DNA from: Chondrus crispus | Lineage: Eukaryota; Rhodophyta; Florideophyceae; Gigartinales; Gigartinaceae | Length of the DNA stretch: 64,000 nucleotides | Assembly (NCBI RefSeq): GCF_000350225.1 | Contig: NW_005178987.1 | Coordinates: 165,287 to 229,286, forward strand | Reading direction: 5' to 3' | Shown: positions 9,689 through 20,900 of the stretch, piece by piece | How the letters are laid out: each line of letters starts with the position of its first letter | Position numbering within the stretch: the stretch's first letter is position 1 | Program-made: the position numbers and the translations under genes | The notes under the pieces: model-generated | Told to the model about the DNA's origin: nothing | What the model saw: only the letters and a program-made list of their open reading frames with translations | The model's database searches: none

Positions 9689-11685
9689 CAGTGATCTCTC
9701 GATAAGCGAAACCAGTACGGGAGAACCCCTCCGGTTCCGCTTAAAGGGGGGTTCCGCTTATCGAAGTATATCATACCGAGCACTGTTCACCAATCATTTC
9801 ACATCTTCATAATTTTATTTAAAAAAGCTATCGATGGTCGTTTGCTGCATAGACTGCGTATAGTACAGACGTACCGCGGCCTGCATTTTGCGCGCAGTCC
9901 GCAGAAAATCTGCACCTCCCTCACCCGTACTTTCTGCGATGCGCTTTGTTAAAGCTAGCGCCCTGAGCTGCTCCTTTCCGCACGGCAGTTCGGCACAGCC
10001 ATCCACACTTTCGTCACTGCTATTCTCTTTTTCTCTGCTGACCACGTCAGCAATATTTTCATCTCTCCGAAGCTCTGTGCATTCGTCCTCACCCTCAGCA
10101 TTAGGTAAATCTGCAATAGAAATACGTCTTCCAACAGGCACTAATTCCTCCATTTGCCGCTCAACCTCTTGCACCAAGCCACTCTCGTCATCCACTAGAT
10201 CAATCATAGGCTCGGCCTCAATTAACCTTGTGTGACGCCAGCAATTTGCAATAACATCTGATGGCAGATCCTCCCAACACATCTTAAACCGTCGCATAGC
10301 TGTTAGAACGTTAACTTTGTAGATTTGTTTTGCTTCTGTATCAATGTTGTCCAGTGCACGATCCATTTGCCGGCGCCTGTATCGAAGTTTTAAAGCCGCA
10401 ATTATGTCTCCATCAAGAGGTTAGATTTTAGAGGTGCAATTTATGGCAACAACACGACCCTCACATTAGGGAGAGGTGGCAAGTTAGTCTCACTCCCATG
10501 CGCGGAGCAATTAACAATTAAAAGCAGAACATTCCTCCCCGGCGTTTTGGAGACATACACCTGAAACCGCAGTAGCCAATCATTAAATAATTTGGCAGTC
10601 ATCAAAGCCTTCTTATTGGATTAATAATCGAAACCAAGCTCCGCAGCACATTTTTTGTTAAAAGCTCGAGGATTTTTTGATTTTCCGACGACCATAATTT
10701 CGATTTTTCAGACCCGTCTGCGTTACAGAAAGGCTCGAATGTTAGCCTGTCTTTTGCTTTTTGGCGCCCTGGCACTCGAGAATTTGAAATGGTTGTGCCA
10801 GGAGCTAAACAGTAGAATAGACCACATTCATCAGCATTAAAAAAAAATTGGCTGGTAACCAGAGAGAATATTCTTAATTTTTGGAAGTTCCTCGTCCAAC
10901 AGCTCATGATCCACGTCACCGGACTCCCCATAAGACCGAAACACACGCAGCGCCACCTGCGCTTGAATTTTTCCAGCCACCCTTCGGAAAATATTAAATG
11001 TGTCTGCTCATTTTCGGCAATTTTTTCATTGGTTATGGCCTGAATTTGTTTCGCTTTTTGACGAATCATATCCCCATTGATGTTGATTCTTGCCACCTGT
11101 TTTGCACAAACCCACTCATACAGGATCTGCTCCAATCCGTGATTTTTCCCCTTTTTGCCACGAATGATTTTGGCAATTGCCTTGTCTGACTGTGCCAGCA
11201 ATGTTGTGGAATCATTCAAGATTCGGGACATCACTGCCTTGCCGGGAGGTTTTGTTAATTTAAAATTTTTTGTGCCCATTGAGCCAGTTCACATTGAGAG
11301 CAGTTTTTCCCTTGTTGCTGTCGTGCCACTTTGTCCTCGCAAATTTTTTTCCTTTGAAGAAAAGAGAGCACAGTGGAAGGCATGGTTCCTGGAAAAGCTT
11401 TTTTGAAACACTTGTGCTTACTGCTTTCTGCAGCCATGAGCTGATGTTGTTGTCGCATATACATTTACTATTTCTTGTACTGTAATGGGCTTTTTTGGTA
11501 ACTGGAACTTATTTAACGGTCGTTTTTTGGACCAACAGCAACATTTTCGGGTTCCGCTTAACGGGCAGTGGAACGTTTCTATTTTTTAGTTAAATTTGCT
11601 GTGCGTCGAACAGGAGGGAAGGGACTTTGTTCCGTTTATTGGGGTGTTCCTCTTATCGCATGTTCCGCTTATCGAGAGATCACTG
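9689..11685 (-). mobile_element. Pogo/Tigger-like DNA transposon, decayed
   Basis: Terminal inverted repeats CAGTGATCTCTCGATAAGCG (9689-9708) and its complement ending at 11685, flanked by TA duplications (9687-9688, 11686-11687). Length is 1997 bp, usual for pogo elements. Related GGTTCCGCTTA words lie just inside both ends. The interior holds a broken minus-strand transposase. Confidence 0.88.
9815..11279 (-). pseudogene. Pogo-like DDE transposase, broken
   Basis: Two minus-strand frames carry the halves of a CENP-B/jerky/pogo-type transposase. 11279-10602 (225 aa) holds the DNA-binding region (SEGWLEKFKRR) and the first catalytic block (NADECGLFY), followed by KDRLTFEPFCNADGSEK. 10366-9815 (183 aa) holds the family C-terminal region (MCWEDLPSDVIANCWRHT). 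Between them, traces of the second block read IVNCSAHG, where the family has DNCSAH, so the second catalytic Asp is lost. The third block reads LDGDIIAALKLRYRR across a frame break. Frameshifts, stops and the lost Asp make it non-functional. Confidence 0.82.
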
Positions 11686-11687
11686 TA

Positions 11688-12972
11688 CAGGGTTAACAAA
11701 TACAGAGTAAAATCTCGATACAGTAACGTTGTCCGTAAAATAACGCGTTGTTTTTCCATTTGCCCACAAACTCGCTGGACGTAAAGTAAACCCGAGTATG
11801 AAAATTCCACCACGAGTTTTGCGGACTGACCTCCAGCAAGGTACCTGCCCCGCAACAAACGCAAGTCTGGTACATCGTTGTGCCGTCCGACGGATCACGT
11901 GCACCTGGGCGAATACTCGCTGAAGCGAATATTGTAGCTCGCCACAAGGATAGAATAGTTCTCAGTCGAAAGGGCGATGTGTTTCGTCTTCTTGACGGGC
12001 TGAGTGGGGCCGTTTAGAGAGGACTACTTTTTTGAAGCTTCTACATGTCTCTGTCTTCTGCGATTGCTTTAGCGGCATATGTGGCAGATCTTGTGGTGCT
12101 TCGATCCGTTGATGGACTCTGGGTAGAAGAACTGATAGGGGCGTCCATGACGCAAACCGGTACGAACCGTGCAGTATGAGACTCGTTTGTGCTGATGAGA
12201 GAGCGGAAACCCCACTTCGTTTTCCTTCAAGACGAGTCGATCCGGCACTGCCGTACAGTAATCAGGCGGATGTGAAAATTCGTGGAAAACTCACATGTCC
12301 CGAGTTTTCGGTTGCTGTGAGTTTTGCAAAACTCGTTGTCTGAAAATTTTGCAATCAGAAAATCCGAGCAAACTCGCGACCAAAACACGAGTTTTCGCGA
12401 CTTTACGGACAACATTAATGGTTGGTTATCTTCGAAAATGAACCCTCCGACCTTGTCACTTTCACTGTAAACCGTTGCATACAGCTTGCAAATATGTCAG
12501 ATCGTGACGCTGAACTGACCCTTTCTTAACCGGCGTGACTCAGACATTCGCTCAGGCATTTAGACAGACCTGCACCGCACACGCCCTCACCTGAACCGCA
12601 CACGTATGCGTATGAATGGATACAGTAGACACAGTAGATGCTCGAGGGTCTGCAACCAGGACATAAGGATCCGCCACACTGTACAAGCACATCACTGCCC
12701 TCAAGCCCTTATGAAGCCATCGGACTCAGCCTGATTGCAACTCCTTATCAAAGAGCGATAGGATTGTGCTTAAAGTTCTCCGTACGGCACTGGGAAGAGC
12801 GCACCACGCGCTGTTTCTACCACAGCGAACTGGGTGTTATTATTTAGAATGTTGATGGTCTCCAGAATCTAGCAAAATCTATGGGTTGTTTGCTCGCAGA
12901 GAGATTTATCAGTCGGCAGTTGGATATCATGATATCATCTAGGGCAGCGGCCAGATCCCGACTATGAAACGC
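11688..12972. other. No gene recognised; inverted repeat pair GTTGTCCGTAAA
   Basis: GTTGTCCGTAAA at 11728-11739 has its complement TTTACGGACAAC at 12402-12413, with related flanking words (CAGTAACG left, CATTAATGG right). Several copies of ACTCGTGTTTT/AAAACACGAGT-like words lie inside. This could be a roughly 0.7-kb decayed inverted-repeat element abutting the pogo element. No convincing coding frame was found up to the tandem array at 12973. Confidence 0.4.
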
Positions 12973-13292
12973 GTTTTGTGAAACTTCACAAACCAATACT
13001 ACTATGTGAATGTTCACAAACGCATGATGTTTTGTGAAACTTCACGAACCAGTTCTACTATGTGAATGTTCACAGAAGCATGGTGTTTTGTGAAACTTCA
13101 CAAACCAATTGTACTATGTGAACGTTCACAAAAGCATGGTGTTTTGTGAAACATCACAAACCATTTGTGCTATGTGAATGTCCACAAAAGCACAGTGTTT
13201 TGTGAAACTTCACAAACCAATTGTAATATGTGAACGTTCACACGGTGTTTTGTGCAACTTCACAAACCAGTTCCACTATGTAATTTTTCACC
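12973..13292. repeat. 56-bp tandem array of dyads phased every 28 bp
   Basis: Six units start at 12973, 13029, 13085, 13141, 13197 and 13247 (periods 56, 56, 56, 56, 50; the last unit is partial). Each unit carries two perfect or near-perfect 14-bp palindromes, TGTGAAACTTCACA and TGTGAATGTTCACA, whose starts are exactly 28 bp apart. The whole is therefore about a dozen dyads at 28-bp spacing. The array ends 200 bp upstream of the tyrosine-recombinase start at 13493. It looks like a multimeric protein-binding site: a regulatory array, recombinase accessory sites or a satellite. No spacer diversity of the CRISPR type is seen. Confidence 0.92.
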
Positions 13293-13492
13293 AAGGCCGG
13301 GCACTCGGTTGTCCGTCCTCATGCGCCCCGCCGTCATCGCCAAGGCCGCGCACTCCAACCAATTGGGCTGCACCTGTGCAACATCCCTTCTCCTCACAAT
13401 TATATCTCTCCTGTGTACTATCTGCGGTGCACCGTGTGCATCCCACGCCAAGTTCTTTTCCCGCGTTCACCGTTTTGTGTGGAGAACAATCA

Positions 13493-14581
13493 ATGGGTAA
13501 GCATCCAGGTCGCGGTGCAAGAACTACCTCCCTGTTTACAAAGCAGCCCCTTCTGGATTGGCATCAGCTCATATCTTCTGCGTCCAGCAAATCGACACTT
13601 TCGAACGTGAAAAGAGCGCAAAAGCTCTTACAAAATTTCGCTGGTGTTCACGGCGCTCGCGATCCCCTTGGTGTCGATCCTCAATCTTCGAAACTAGTTC
13701 TAAACCGCATTTCATAGTACTGCAAATTTGGAACGCCTTTTGCACTCCGGGATGATGCCATGGGAGCTATCGTCCAAGGTCTCAGGATTTTTTATTCGGA
13801 GCACGGCCACACAGGAAACTGGACTATCAACTATACAACCAACCAAGCGCACGGCAATCCGTTGAACGGAAATCCAGACATCAGCTCTCTGCGCCGTGCG
13901 CATAGAGTTAACTTGTCCAGATTGGGGAACGTTGCCTTAAAAGCAGGCCCTGTAACTGCAGCCATAATTTGTGATCATGCGGAATGGTTCTGGTTTTCTT
14001 TCCCAGATACGAAAAGCAGTAATCATGTCAGGGACTGCCAACTGCACGCAATCTTAGTTCTCGGTATTCATCTCGGACTGAGATTCGACGAGGTCGGCAA
14101 AATCAAAGTTGAGTACATTTCAGTCACTTCTACAGATGTTGCTCTTACGATTACCGAAGCAATTAAGAACTCCACTGTACAACGAAACTACACACTAGAA
14201 GAGTGGCCTGGAAATACTGTTTTACGACATTCACTTTACATGGATCCGTTTGTCGCACTTTTCACCTGGCTAAGGATTCGGGGACCGGTTCCAGGGCCGT
14301 TGTTTTGCTATATATCAGAAACAAAGGCTGGTGTTAAGCTAATGACGTCCAGACCACTAACTTCCGTGAAGTTTGTAACACTTTTCAGGGATAGGTTGGC
14401 TCGAATTGGGATTGGGCCTGCAGACTTAGTCATGTACTCAGGGCACTCAATTAAGCGTAGATCGGTACAACTATATCTCTCACTCGACCTCCGGGATGAG
14501 AATATCATAGAGAAATTGCAGATGACTGGCCTAAATGCATACATGAACTACTGTGCTGCTTACAACGACTGCTCACCGAAA
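13493..14581 (+). pseudogene. Tyrosine recombinase, N-terminal and catalytic part (gene split by gypsy A)
   Basis: The frame from ATG 13493 is open to a single amber TAG at codon 75 (13715-13717) and then stays open in the same phase. Downstream it has tyrosine-recombinase features: R197 in LGLRFDE, H318 in GHSIKRRS, and a C-terminal Tyr (Y350 or Y353) in LNAYMNY. The usual HxxR box reads H-S-I-K-R, so the second Arg is either replaced by Lys or displaced by one residue. The apparent stop at 14596 lies inside an inserted LTR. The true frame continues at 46767 beyond a 32-kb insertion. The family resembles Crypton- or DIRS-type and other eukaryotic tyrosine recombinases, but I cannot assign the clade. 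ATG 13493 is preferred because upstream in-phase codons overlap the tandem repeat; a start at 13760 would avoid the amber but drop the N-terminal domain. Confidence 0.78.
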
Positions 14582-14586
14582 CAGTT
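14582..14586. other. Target-site duplication CAGTT, left copy
   Basis: CAGTT directly precedes the TG of the gypsy-A 3' LTR at 14587. The same five bases follow the far LTR at 46767-46771. Confidence 0.9.
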
Positions 14587-15219
14587 TGTAGTGTAATCAC
14601 CCCCAACGACGAGGGGGGTGAGCTCACTCAGTACTGGTACTGACAGTTCGGAAAGACCCCGATCGGCGGGAAGATAGAGGCACGGCCCACCCACGGTACC
14701 GAGCACGGGTTCGAGGTAGCGGTGGTAGGGCGGGATCGGGGAGGACACGCGCAAGCGCGAGCGGTTCTACGCCTCGACGCCCCGGAGCGGTACTGGGTGA
14801 CGATCCAGTACCGACGGGCGGAGGCGGAGCCGGCTCGTGGGCGTGCTGCGCGCGTCCTCAACCCGCGCGCGGTGCTACTCCTAGGTAAAACGGACGGAAA
14901 TACCTGAGAGTAAGCGGGCGGACCAAGGTGGAGGATCCTTGACAAAGTCCGTTCTTGTCCCCCCTCCACCGCCGTCGGTCCGCTCCATATTTAATATACA
15001 AAGTAATCTATGATACTACTACAGTACAGTAATGCAGGTCGGTCTGCACTGTAATACTGTCAGCCATCGGGCTGACACTACACGTGGACACGCGCCCTCT
15101 TACACGTGGGGTGCGCGTGTACACGTAGGGTAGTACTATAGAGCATTGGGCTCTACAGTAGCTAAATAATTCTGGATTCTAACCTAAATATAGACCCCCA
15201 AGGGGGGGGTTATGCTACA
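14587..15219 (-). repeat. Gypsy-A 3' LTR (633 bp)
   Basis: On the plus strand it starts TGTAGTGTAATCACCCCC and ends TTATGCTACA. It is colinear with the split 5' LTR except for about 17 bp near 14628 and scattered substitutions. It contains the TATA-like TATATTAAATATGG on the minus strand (complement of about 14985-15000), consistent with minus-strand transcription, and several CACGTG-type palindromes. Insertion truncated the recombinase frame and supplies its false stop. Confidence 0.9.
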
Positions 15220-17221
15220 CGGTCTCCCCCTCAAGGGTGAACGTCCGCGTTCACGGCCGTGTGCCGGGTGACTTCCCCCGCTGGTTCCCTTGGTGATTCC
15301 TTCGATTCCATTATCCCGTCCTGGTATTCTTCTTTCCTCGGTTCTTTTCGCCCGCCCCGTCCTCTGGTACTAGAATCCTGCGGGTTCGTTCTGGAGGCGC
15401 GTATGCTCCCGCGTTACGTTAGTTCTCCCTCTTCTCGGTCCTTCTGTTCCTCCTCGGCTCCGTTGGCGCGCGAGGACGTCCCCCAAACAGATAGGCGGGT
15501 CGTTCTCCGCCTGCGGCCTCCTGTCCTGCCGTACAGACCTCCCTACGAGATGTCGTACCCGTGGTCGAGGTGCGTCGGAGGAGTGTCGCGGAAAGCCGTG
15601 AGTGCGCGTGACGCCCCTGTCGTCTGAGATCTGCCGGTACGTTACAACGTCAGTCAGCCTGCCTGACCACGAAGCGCCTCTGATGCGCGGACACCTATGA
15701 AACTATGTAAGTGGATATGCTGCTTGTAGACGCATGAAAACGGTGGTACACGTGCGCTCCAGCGTATCCTTGGTTTTGCCACACTTTCCGGGAGAAGACT
15801 CTTGATAATACTAGAATTGTACTGTTCGGCATCAGAACATTCCTCTCTGACCGACAGATTTGTGCGGCCTCGATGGCGAGCTTGGTCGTTAACCACACGA
15901 ATTAGCAATCATCCATGCGGACCGCCCTCCTTCTCGGCGTGGAGGGGCAATATGAATCTCGGCGTCGTCCACTCATGTGTTCCCATGGGGTGGACCCAGA
16001 TAGCGGAAGGCCGCGACGTAATAAAGGTGAGCCCCGCTGCTGTTAGGGAGTATGGTGCGTCTCGGTGATGGCGCGTATTTGAAGGGGCGGACGTTACACT
16101 CCTCTCGACGGGAGTGGACCCGCCTTCGCGAGCCGCACGCGTAGAACGCGTGGGTCTGGTTCGGCTCGCGACCCGCTCTCGATGCGATGCGAGTGCCGCT
16201 CACCGCGCGTAGGGTGCGCATCAGTGGCCAAGGAATATCTCCCGCGTCCCCTTCGTCATCCTGGCGTGTCGCACCGCATCAATCGTCCCCAGCGTCCAGC
16301 GCGGCTTGCGGGTAACGACGCGCAATTATTTTCACCGGCGCCCTCGGGACGCCCCCTCCTCTGGGAGGCGTTCTGGGCTTCGTCCGTGCCTTACAACGAT
16401 TAGAATGGCAGTGGTTATCAGCCCACCTCCCTACCTTCCCCTCGTCCGTTCGTCCCTTTTCGCTGTCCCGGCGAGCGGTCGGTGATCCTGTCTTGGAGGC
16501 GACCGTGCGCAATGGCGTCTTCCGTCCTCTACGTGTCTGGTGGGCCTCCCGGCGCGCGGCGGCGTTGGTGCACGGCATGTACTTGGTATGACACTGTACG
16601 CGCGGGCGCGGATGGACTGTATGCCCTTACTGTATGCAACGATACGCGGCAGCGCGCGCCGCGCGGCATGCGTGCTGCATGACTCTCCGTGGCTTCTGCG
16701 CACTTGGTGCGTGTTGCCCAGAGTGGCGTCTGAAATGGCTCAAATAGCCCGTGGCCAGTCCGCCACCCCTCTTGGTCTCTAAACCAGCTCCGCGCGTAGC
16801 GTGTGAAACCGTTCCCCACCGCTCAGTGCCTCATTCTACTCTTGAGAGCTTCCGCTGATCATCTCCGGCATGGCAGACCCGACCTCTACCCCGCCTCGGT
16901 CGCGCAGTGGGGACGGCGCTCTACCCGCATCGGCGGGCGTTCCTTCGTCGGGTGGGGGTCCCCCTTCCGGCGCATCGGCGTGTCAGCGCGAGGCGGATGT
17001 CGACTTAACGAGGGCGGCACTGCCGCCTCCGCCGTCGTTCCAAAAGTGTCGCTCTCGTCCGACTACCGTGTCTGTAGAGCTGGTGGCCCCCACGGAGGGG
17101 CCGCCCCAGCCGGAACTGTCGTTCCGTCCAGCGACTATCTCCCCTCCGCCGGTCAAGGTCCGGCGTGTCGACCGTTCGGAGGCCACGAACACTACCGCGC
17201 CCGGCGCGCTTCCAAGCCATC
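15220..17221 (-). other. 3' internal part of the gypsy-A composite, mostly non-coding
   Basis: It begins next to the LTR with a C-rich run (the polypurine tract on the minus strand) and the hairpin GTGAACGTCCGCGTTCAC (15238-15255), also found near 17905 and 22905. No retroviral domain is seen. Frames such as 15259-15627 (+) are unsupported by any motif. A short Pro/Ser-rich frame lies at 16870-17226. Confidence 0.55.
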
Positions 17222-17226
17222 TGTAG
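16870..17226 (+). CDS. Pro/Ser-rich ORF interrupted by an LTR, function unknown
   Basis: 118 codons from ATG 16870, rich in Pro, Ser and Ala, with no recognised motif. Its last codons and stop (TAG 17224-17226) are formed by the first bases of the LTR at 17222, so the original frame was cut by that insertion. Gypsy Gag proteins nearby also begin with Pro/Ser-rich segments, so it could be the start of a Gag-like frame in plus orientation. It could equally be a chance frame in GC-rich DNA. Confidence 0.25.
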   Translation: MADPTSTPPRSRSGDGALPASAGVPSSGGGPPSGASACQREADVDLTRAALPPPPSFQKCRSRPTTVSVELVAPTEGPPQPELSFRPATISPPPVKVRRVDRSEATNTTAPGALPSHL

Positions 17227-17904
17227 CATAAACACCCCCAGCGATAGGGGTGTATGCACAGTTCGACCGAGACCCTTGTCGATCGGGAAGACGGGGGTGA
17301 AGCGCGACACCAGCTACCGGCACCGGGCAGCGGGCCCGGGTAGCGTGGTAGAGCGGGAACGGGGAGGACGCCCGGTACGCGCGAGCGGTTCGACGCCTCG
17401 ACGCCCCGGCGCGGTACTGGGTAACGATCCAGTACCGACGGGCGGAGGCGGAGCCGGCTCGTGGGCGTACCGCGCGCGTCCTCAACCCGCGCTCGGTGCC
17501 GCTCTAAGGTAGTTAGCGAGCGCTACCTTAGAATAAGCGGGAAGTCGGACCTTGGCGGTCGGTGGGTGCCAAGTCCGTGCTTGTCCTCCTCCACCGCCGC
17601 CGCTCCGCTCCATATTTAATATACAAAACAATGTACAACTCTGCAGTACCGAAGTACTGTAGTGGACTACTGTAGTACAGTTCGGACCGTACTGTAATAC
17701 TGTCAGCCATCGGGGCTGACAGTATACATGTGCGCGCGCTTCCGTCCCGCGCGATACACGTGTACACGTGTACACGCGTGTGCCCTGTACCCGAGGAGTA
17801 CACGTGGCCACGCGCAGTGGTACTGTAGAGCATCGGGCTCTACAGCACTAGATCCGTTGTTGATCTAATCTAACTAAAAAAGGCCCAGGGGGGGTTATAC
17901 TACA
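17222..17904 (-). repeat. Diverged gypsy-A-like LTR (683 bp)
   Basis: Starts TGTAGCATAAACACCCCC and ends TTATACTACA on the plus strand. It shares the central region with the 14587 LTR (tracts around GACGCCCCGG, the ATTTAATATACAA TATA-like block, the CAGCCATCGGGGCTGACAG hairpin, the CTCTACAG tail) but is clearly diverged, so it is a different subfamily. The C-rich tract and hairpin at 17905-17940 mark its internal side, which makes it the 3' LTR of a minus-strand element. No second LTR with a matching duplication (CCATC precedes it) was found. Confidence 0.8.
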
Positions 17905-20900
17905 CGGCCCCCCCCCTTAAGCGGGAACGTCCGCGTCCACGGGTGCTTTTCGATCCGACCCTATTGTCTTCTCTCTCAGGACGGAGTCTCCTCTATGTCG
18001 TCGTCAACTGTTTCTCTTGTCATGAGCCCTTTTCATTTGCGATGCGCGTGCGCCCTTGTTCCGCCATTTCTCCCCCTTCGTAGTCCTCCCTGACACGAAG
18101 TCGTTGCTTGTCGGGGACATGACTGGTCCTCACTGCGAACCGACTTCCTCATCGCCCTCTCTGTCTCGAAACTCTGTTTCCGGTCGCCTTCCATTTTTCA
18201 CCCCGCGCCCCGCCAGTTTTGAGAGGCCACGTCGCCGTCGACTATCCGAACGTCGGTCCAGGTCTCCTCCCTTGCTCACACACCCCTTGTCGTCAACGTA
18301 CAATCAGACGGCAGCGCCGACTGCATTGCTTCTCTGTCCGATGTGAGGTATTTATCCCCGTCGCTGCCCTGGTCCCTCTTTCTTCTGAGACGCGCTTCCT
18401 TATTCGTTTAAGGTTTACAGAGAAGTCCGCTTAAGGTTTACAGAGAAGTCCGCTTTTGGCATGACAGAAACCATATGCCCCAGCTTCGGGCGATTGGCAG
18501 GGCGCTACCTCTTCGCGCACCGGTGCATGCCATTCCCGATTAATATACATCTGCGTCTTCCCCGCTCGAAAGCACACTTCTTCCATCACTAGAGCCGGAA
18601 ACGTCGCCCCCCTGAGTTGCCTCGAATTTCCGTCGACGGGTGCAGCTTCCCATGTGGCTTTCCGTCACCGTCTGGTACTCGCTGCAGTTCTAGTGCCGTT
18701 GTGCTGATCTCCTCCCCGCTGCCGCTTTTTCACGTGCGCGTTGACTTCGGGTACTGCAGCCATAGTAGCTCGAGAGTTCCAGAGATACAGTAGTGTACCT
18801 CGCTCCTCCCTCGGTCGAGTACCCCACTCCTTTGCGACTAACGAACCTAATTTTTCCTCCGTTCCACGTCGCCCTGGACTGCATTCGGCCCCGTACCTTC
18901 TCTCCGCATGACCTATATTCCGTATCAATTTTCTCCCCTTCTCTCCCAACATTCCTCGGGCTTCCGCCGTCATCATAGACGATTTCGGGTCCTCTTCCCA
19001 TTTATCCGGTCACGTGTTCCCCATTATTTCTCCGCAGTTGGGTTCGAAACCAGTCTCCCCGTCCTCGTAGTCTTCCGCGACAACTCTCTCCATACTCTGC
19101 ATAGAGTCCTCTCAACATGTCGTATCTTGTACTTGATCCCACGTGCGCAAGGGGTGGCCGATGAGTTACCCCCAGACCCCTGAAAACCCAAGGCCCACGC
19201 GATTGACCTCAGCTTGCCAGCTGGATTCGTCGAATAGCTTGATCCTTATCTGTACAGGGAGGATGTTTCCCGCGTCACGTCGTCCCTCTTTCCAGTTTGG
19301 CGGGGACTCGCCGAGGTAGGGCTCATTTTGCGCATCTCGTTTTTGACGCGAATAGTCGCATCATGCCGTACCACGTCCTCAGGGGACTATTTCCTTCAAT
19401 CATGGTTGTTGTCCATTCGTCTATAAACCCCCCTCATCCGGCAGCAAGCCCTGCGGCCGTGCGTTTTGGTGAGTCATGTTGCGAATTAGTGTCACTGGTA
19501 GCCCGAGAGGAGGCTGAATCGTTTCCAACGTTCCAATTTCCTGCAAAGCCCTATCAACGCTTGTAGCGTCCATTTCTGAATCACAAAAAGCAGCTCCAAC
19601 AGTCTTCCCAAGAGCGTCGAACGGTGCTTGGAACCCTTCCGGAAGCTTCCTCGTCCTTCCGTCGACGCATCGCCGTTCGCGCTTCGTGTAGTATAGTCCC
19701 CCCTTTTTTTCTTGAGCAGCTCCTCCCGGAGAGCGTCCCGCAGTTCCCCGTGTTCGTAGCGCACAGAGCATGATTCGCTCTCGCAACATATTCTTCTGTT
19801 TTGTCACCCGTGAGCCACCCCTTGGGGCTCTCATTGTTAACAACGAGCTCCCTCTCCCCGCTGCGATGGCCTGGCGTTATTAAACTGTCGGCTTCCAGCT
19901 GAACCGCTGTTGCACCGAAGCAATCGCTGTGCATGGTAAGTACCTCATCAAAACTGCGTCGCGATGCCGTCCACTCTGATTCGCGACTTATATTCACTGG
20001 TACCTTCTCTGCGAGCCCGCGCTCTCCCACCTGCTTGCGCAGCGACTCCGCGCGGACTGCGTCCGAGACGTTTCGCACCGTCCAATCTCAAGACGTCTAA
20101 CCTGGGGGAGGGTCGGGCTGGACCAGCTTTTTCGTCATGTCAAGCTGCTGGGTGTGGTTTTTCCCCAGCCTACGCTGTCCGACGGACACGGTACAACACT
20201 TTCGTTCGAGGGGGTGCGACGGCGGACCCTTCGCGTGTATTCGGATAGGAAGGAAGCGTAGTTTCGACACTTGTTCCTTCCTCCGTGCTGAGTTCGAATG
20301 AATTCTCGTCCTTGATGAGCTATCCATCAGCATGTCACAACCAAAGGAAGCGAGTGCGTAGAAATGCGCGAGAGCATGGTAGTACGATAGTTTCACGGAG
20401 GACAGATAGGCGAGACGAGCGATAGGGGGAGCGGTTGTCGAATCGCGCACTTCTAGTCCGCCCAATCGTGGAGGTATCTCTCAACACGGCTAGGTAGGTC
20501 GCATGCCAAATGTTAGTGTCTACAGGGACGATTTGAACTCTCGCTAGATCAAGTCGAACATGCTCACGAACGTTTAGCCTTGAACTTTCAAAGTTGACGA
20601 TTGCGTCTGCCCACACGCTGTAGTTAGCGAGTGGTGGTTCCCGGAACTCCCTGTGGGCGCGATCACCGTACACAACGGAAAGCGTTCTCCGCCGCCATCA
20701 GAACGTGCGTGGGGGTGCAGGAGCCCGAAGGAGGTCGTGGCTTGTCTCTCATTCGATGTCTCGGTGCGTCGTTTCTTCTTTCTCTGCTTGATCGTGTACC
20801 TAAGCACCGACAGAATGGCTATTAATTCTGCAACCCTGAACACTGCCTACAACAGTATGCCCCTCGTGGGGATTCGCGTATCGCATTATTTCGGGCAAAC

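Noticed and set aside
12973-13292. CRISPR-like array
   Set aside because: The units repeat over their full 56 bp without unique spacers, and the context is eukaryotic with no cas genes.
13178-13492. In-phase upstream extension of the recombinase
   Set aside because: Codons 13178-13290 translate the tandem array, so ATG 13493 is a better start.
18665-19001. Overlapping frames in the 18-22 kb GC-rich stretch
   Set aside because: Several overlapping frames of about 100 codons on both strands, none with a motif; typical of GC-rich non-coding DNA.
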